From contig DIWD01000036.1 in the NCBI GenBank assembly GCA_002428405.1, positions 1 through 13,834 on the forward strand: a stretch of 13,834 bases of DNA. The letters are read 5' to 3'. The number at the start of each line of letters is the position of its first letter. Within the stretch, counting starts at the first letter, position 1. The position numbers and the translations under genes are program-made. Shown piece after piece: positions 12,590 through 13,834 of the stretch. This DNA is from a bacterium UBA6115 (GTDB lineage Bacteria > Bacillota_A > Clostridia > Christensenellales > Aristaeellaceae). The notes beneath the pieces are model-generated. The model worked only from the letters and a program-made list of their open reading frames with translations. It did not search any database and was not told the DNA's origin.

Positions 12590-13078
12590 TTGTTCCGACG
12601 TTTTTTCTCTGTGAGACAGGTGCTGGCAGGCGCGGAAATCGACCTTTGCCTCCGTGAGCGCAATACCGTGGATCTCTCCACCGGCATCCGTGAGAGTTTT
12701 ACCTATGACATCTGCCTGTCTGGCAGCCGGGCAGCAATGGGATATGTCAGCCTGAGGCTGGGGGAAAGCCCGGAACTATATTACCTGGGACACATCGGCT
12801 ACCGGGTGGAAGAAGGTTTTCGGGGGCATGGTTACGCAGGCAAGGCGGTCGCGATGCTTTTACCGGTCATGAACAGGCTGTGCCTGAGGAGCGTGGTCAT
12901 CACCACCGACACGGACAACATCCCTTCCCGCGTCACCTGCGAGCGCCTTGGCTGCGTTCTGGAACGCGTTGTGACAGTCCCGCCGCGGTACAGGCCGCTG
13001 TGCATGATGTCACCGGCGAAATGCCGGTACATTCTGCAGATTTCCGAAACAGGACCGGAAGGAGGCAGACAGGCTTGA
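12590..13078 (+). CDS. RimJ-like GNAT family N-acetyltransferase
   Basis: This 162-residue cytoplasmic protein of the Acetyltransf_3/RimJ-RimL type carries the acetyl-CoA motif IGYRVEEGFRGHGYAGKAV at 69-87 (R78-G-H-G-Y-A). The RimJ-like TDTDNIPSRVTCERLGCVLERVV follows at 106-128, where the Asn and the ERLGC helix are the usual late GNAT features. Substrates of such proteins range from ribosomal protein N-termini to small amines and cannot be told here. The N-terminal half (1-66) has the strand pattern expected before the motif. The TTG start at 12590 is supported by GGGAGG and by the promoter at 12531-12559. The last codons overlap the start of the hydrolase gene as TTGA, so the pair is an operon. 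The C-terminus ends in a flexible GPEGGRQA tail. Confidence 0.82.
   Translation: MFRRFFSVRQVLAGAEIDLCLRERNTVDLSTGIRESFTYDICLSGSRAAMGYVSLRLGESPELYYLGHIGYRVEEGFRGHGYAGKAVAMLLPVMNRLCLRSVVITTDTDNIPSRVTCERLGCVLERVVTVPPRYRPLCMMSPAKCRYILQISETGPEGGRQA
13061..13065 (+). promoter_or_regulatory. Shine-Dalgarno for the TTG start at 13075
   Basis: GGAGG preceded by AA lies 9 bases before TTG at 13075, inside the end of the acetyltransferase gene. A second TTG at 13081 would be 15 bases away, which is too far. Confidence 0.65.
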
Positions 13079-13834
13079 TTTTGCAGGTTGACGGTATCAG
13101 GACCCATGTTGAAACCCTCGAGGGGAACGGCGAATCCCTGCTGCTGATGCATGGCTGGGGGCCTGCTTCGGTTTCGCTTGAAAAACACCTCATGCCCCTT
13201 GGCAGGATGTTGGGTGACCGCTACCGGGTCACGATGGTCGACTTTCCCGGACACGGGGATTCCGGGATGCCTGACGGGAACTGGGGCGTTCCGGAATATG
13301 CGGAGTGGACCCTGAAGGTCATGGACCAGCTTGCTATCCGGCAGACTGCCCTCGTGGCGCATTCCTTCGGCGGCCGTATCGCGCTCTGGCTGGCTGCGCA
13401 TCATCCCGAGCGCGTCAGCCGCATGGTTCTCACCGGCTGTGCGGGAATTCGCCCGAAACGGGGACTGAACGCCCGTCTGCGCACGCTGGTGTTCAAAGCC
13501 GGCCGAACCGGGGTAAAGGCCATGGCCCTTATCCCGAAATACAAGTTGAAAGCAGATAAATGGCTCAATGACCTGCGAGCGGAGTTCGCTTCTTCCGATT
13601 ACCTCGCCACGCCTGAACCTTTGCGCGGCAGTTTCAGCCAGGTGGTCCGGAGGGATTTGCGTCCTCTTCTCCCTAAAATAGAACAGCCGGTGCTGCTGGT
13701 CTGGGGCGGGAAAGACAGCGCCACGCCATTATGGATGGGGGAGATGATGCGCAAACTGATGCCGGACGCCCGGCTGCTTGTATATCTGTCAGATGATCAT
13801 TGGGCGTATAAAAACCAATTGGCGCGATTTTATA
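13075..13834 (+). CDS. Alpha/beta hydrolase, 3' end cut by the window edge
   Basis: The frame is open from TTG at 13075 to the last base, giving 253 residues with no stop. It reads as an alpha/beta-hydrolase fold protein. The oxyanion segment LLMHGWG is at 23-29, VDFPGHGDSGMP at 55-66, and the nucleophile elbow VAHSFGGRIALWLA at 94-107 with Ser97. The acid is in VWGGKDSATP (Asp214), and the probable catalytic His242 is in SDDHWAYKNQLARF. All three triad members are therefore present and only the extreme C-terminus is missing, since relatives run about 260-280 residues. The substrate is unknown: esterase, lipase or haloperoxidase-like activity are all possible. The start overlaps the acetyltransferase stop by four bases (TTGA). 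Pairing of an acetyltransferase with a hydrolase is suggestive of acyl-group chemistry but unproven. Confidence 0.82.
   Translation, partial: MILQVDGIRTHVETLEGNGESLLLMHGWGPASVSLEKHLMPLGRMLGDRYRVTMVDFPGHGDSGMPDGNWGVPEYAEWTLKVMDQLAIRQTALVAHSFGGRIALWLAAHHPERVSRMVLTGCAGIRPKRGLNARLRTLVFKAGRTGVKAMALIPKYKLKADKWLNDLRAEFASSDYLATPEPLRGSFSQVVRRDLRPLLPKIEQPVLLVWGGKDSATPLWMGEMMRKLMPDARLLVYLSDDHWAYKNQLARFY

Noticed and set aside
12565..12657. Short 30-codon ORF starting ATG 12565
   Set aside because: Its ATG coincides with the predicted transcript start, so it has no leader or ribosome site. It overlaps the acetyltransferase in another frame.
1..13834. CRISPR array, prophage, transposon or tRNA
   Set aside because: No regularly spaced direct repeats, integrase or transposase frames, terminal inverted repeats or cloverleaf sequences were seen on either strand by reading.

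Overview
The window reads as chromosomal DNA of a GC-rich member of the Bacillota, most likely class Clostridia; this is inferred from gene content and I ran no search. Indicators are a short DUF896 protein, VanW-domain proteins with SH3-like repeats, strong AGGAGG ribosome sites, frequent TTG starts, A/T-rich sigma-A type promoters and Gram-positive style secreted proteins. I see no tRNA, rRNA, CRISPR array, insertion sequence or phage gene. Nearly every gene concerns the cell envelope, its regulation or acyl/acetyl chemistry.

Left edge (1-281): the 3' end of a TlyA-type rRNA methyltransferase gene, followed by a hairpin terminator that it shares with a convergent operon.

Minus-strand operon (5548 down to 282): one promoter (TTGCAT-N17-TATAAT at 5658-5630) appears to drive six tightly packed genes. 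In order of transcription they are a GT2 glycosyltransferase fused to a GtrA membrane domain, an exported NAGPA-type phosphodiester glycosidase-like protein, an Lgt-like integral membrane protein, a small DUF896 protein, and two tandem secreted SH3-SH3-VanW paralogues. Four of the five junctions overlap (4 to 32 bases) and the fifth gap is 8 bases. The natural reading is an envelope module: polyprenyl-linked sugar transfer, glycan phosphodiester processing, a lipoprotein-type acyltransferase relative and wall-binding VanW proteins.

Plus-strand region (5737-12521): a divergently transcribed Eis-like GNAT acetyltransferase comes first. Next is a two-gene unit of an MMPL/RND-type transporter and a secreted protein of unknown function. 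Then comes an ECF sigma factor, an anti-sigma factor whose extracytoplasmic part is a DUF4349 domain, and a secreted SIMPL (DUF541) protein, ending at a strong intrinsic terminator at 12490-12521. Sigma, anti-sigma and SIMPL are joined by 1- and 4-base overlaps and look like one signalling unit.

Right edge (12531-13834): a good promoter, a small RimJ-like GNAT acetyltransferase, and a translationally coupled alpha/beta hydrolase that runs off the window.

The two most interesting units are the six-gene minus-strand operon and the sigma / zinc-finger-DUF4349 / SIMPL cassette next to the MMPL pair. Several candidate promoters also carry inverted repeats over or beside their core elements.
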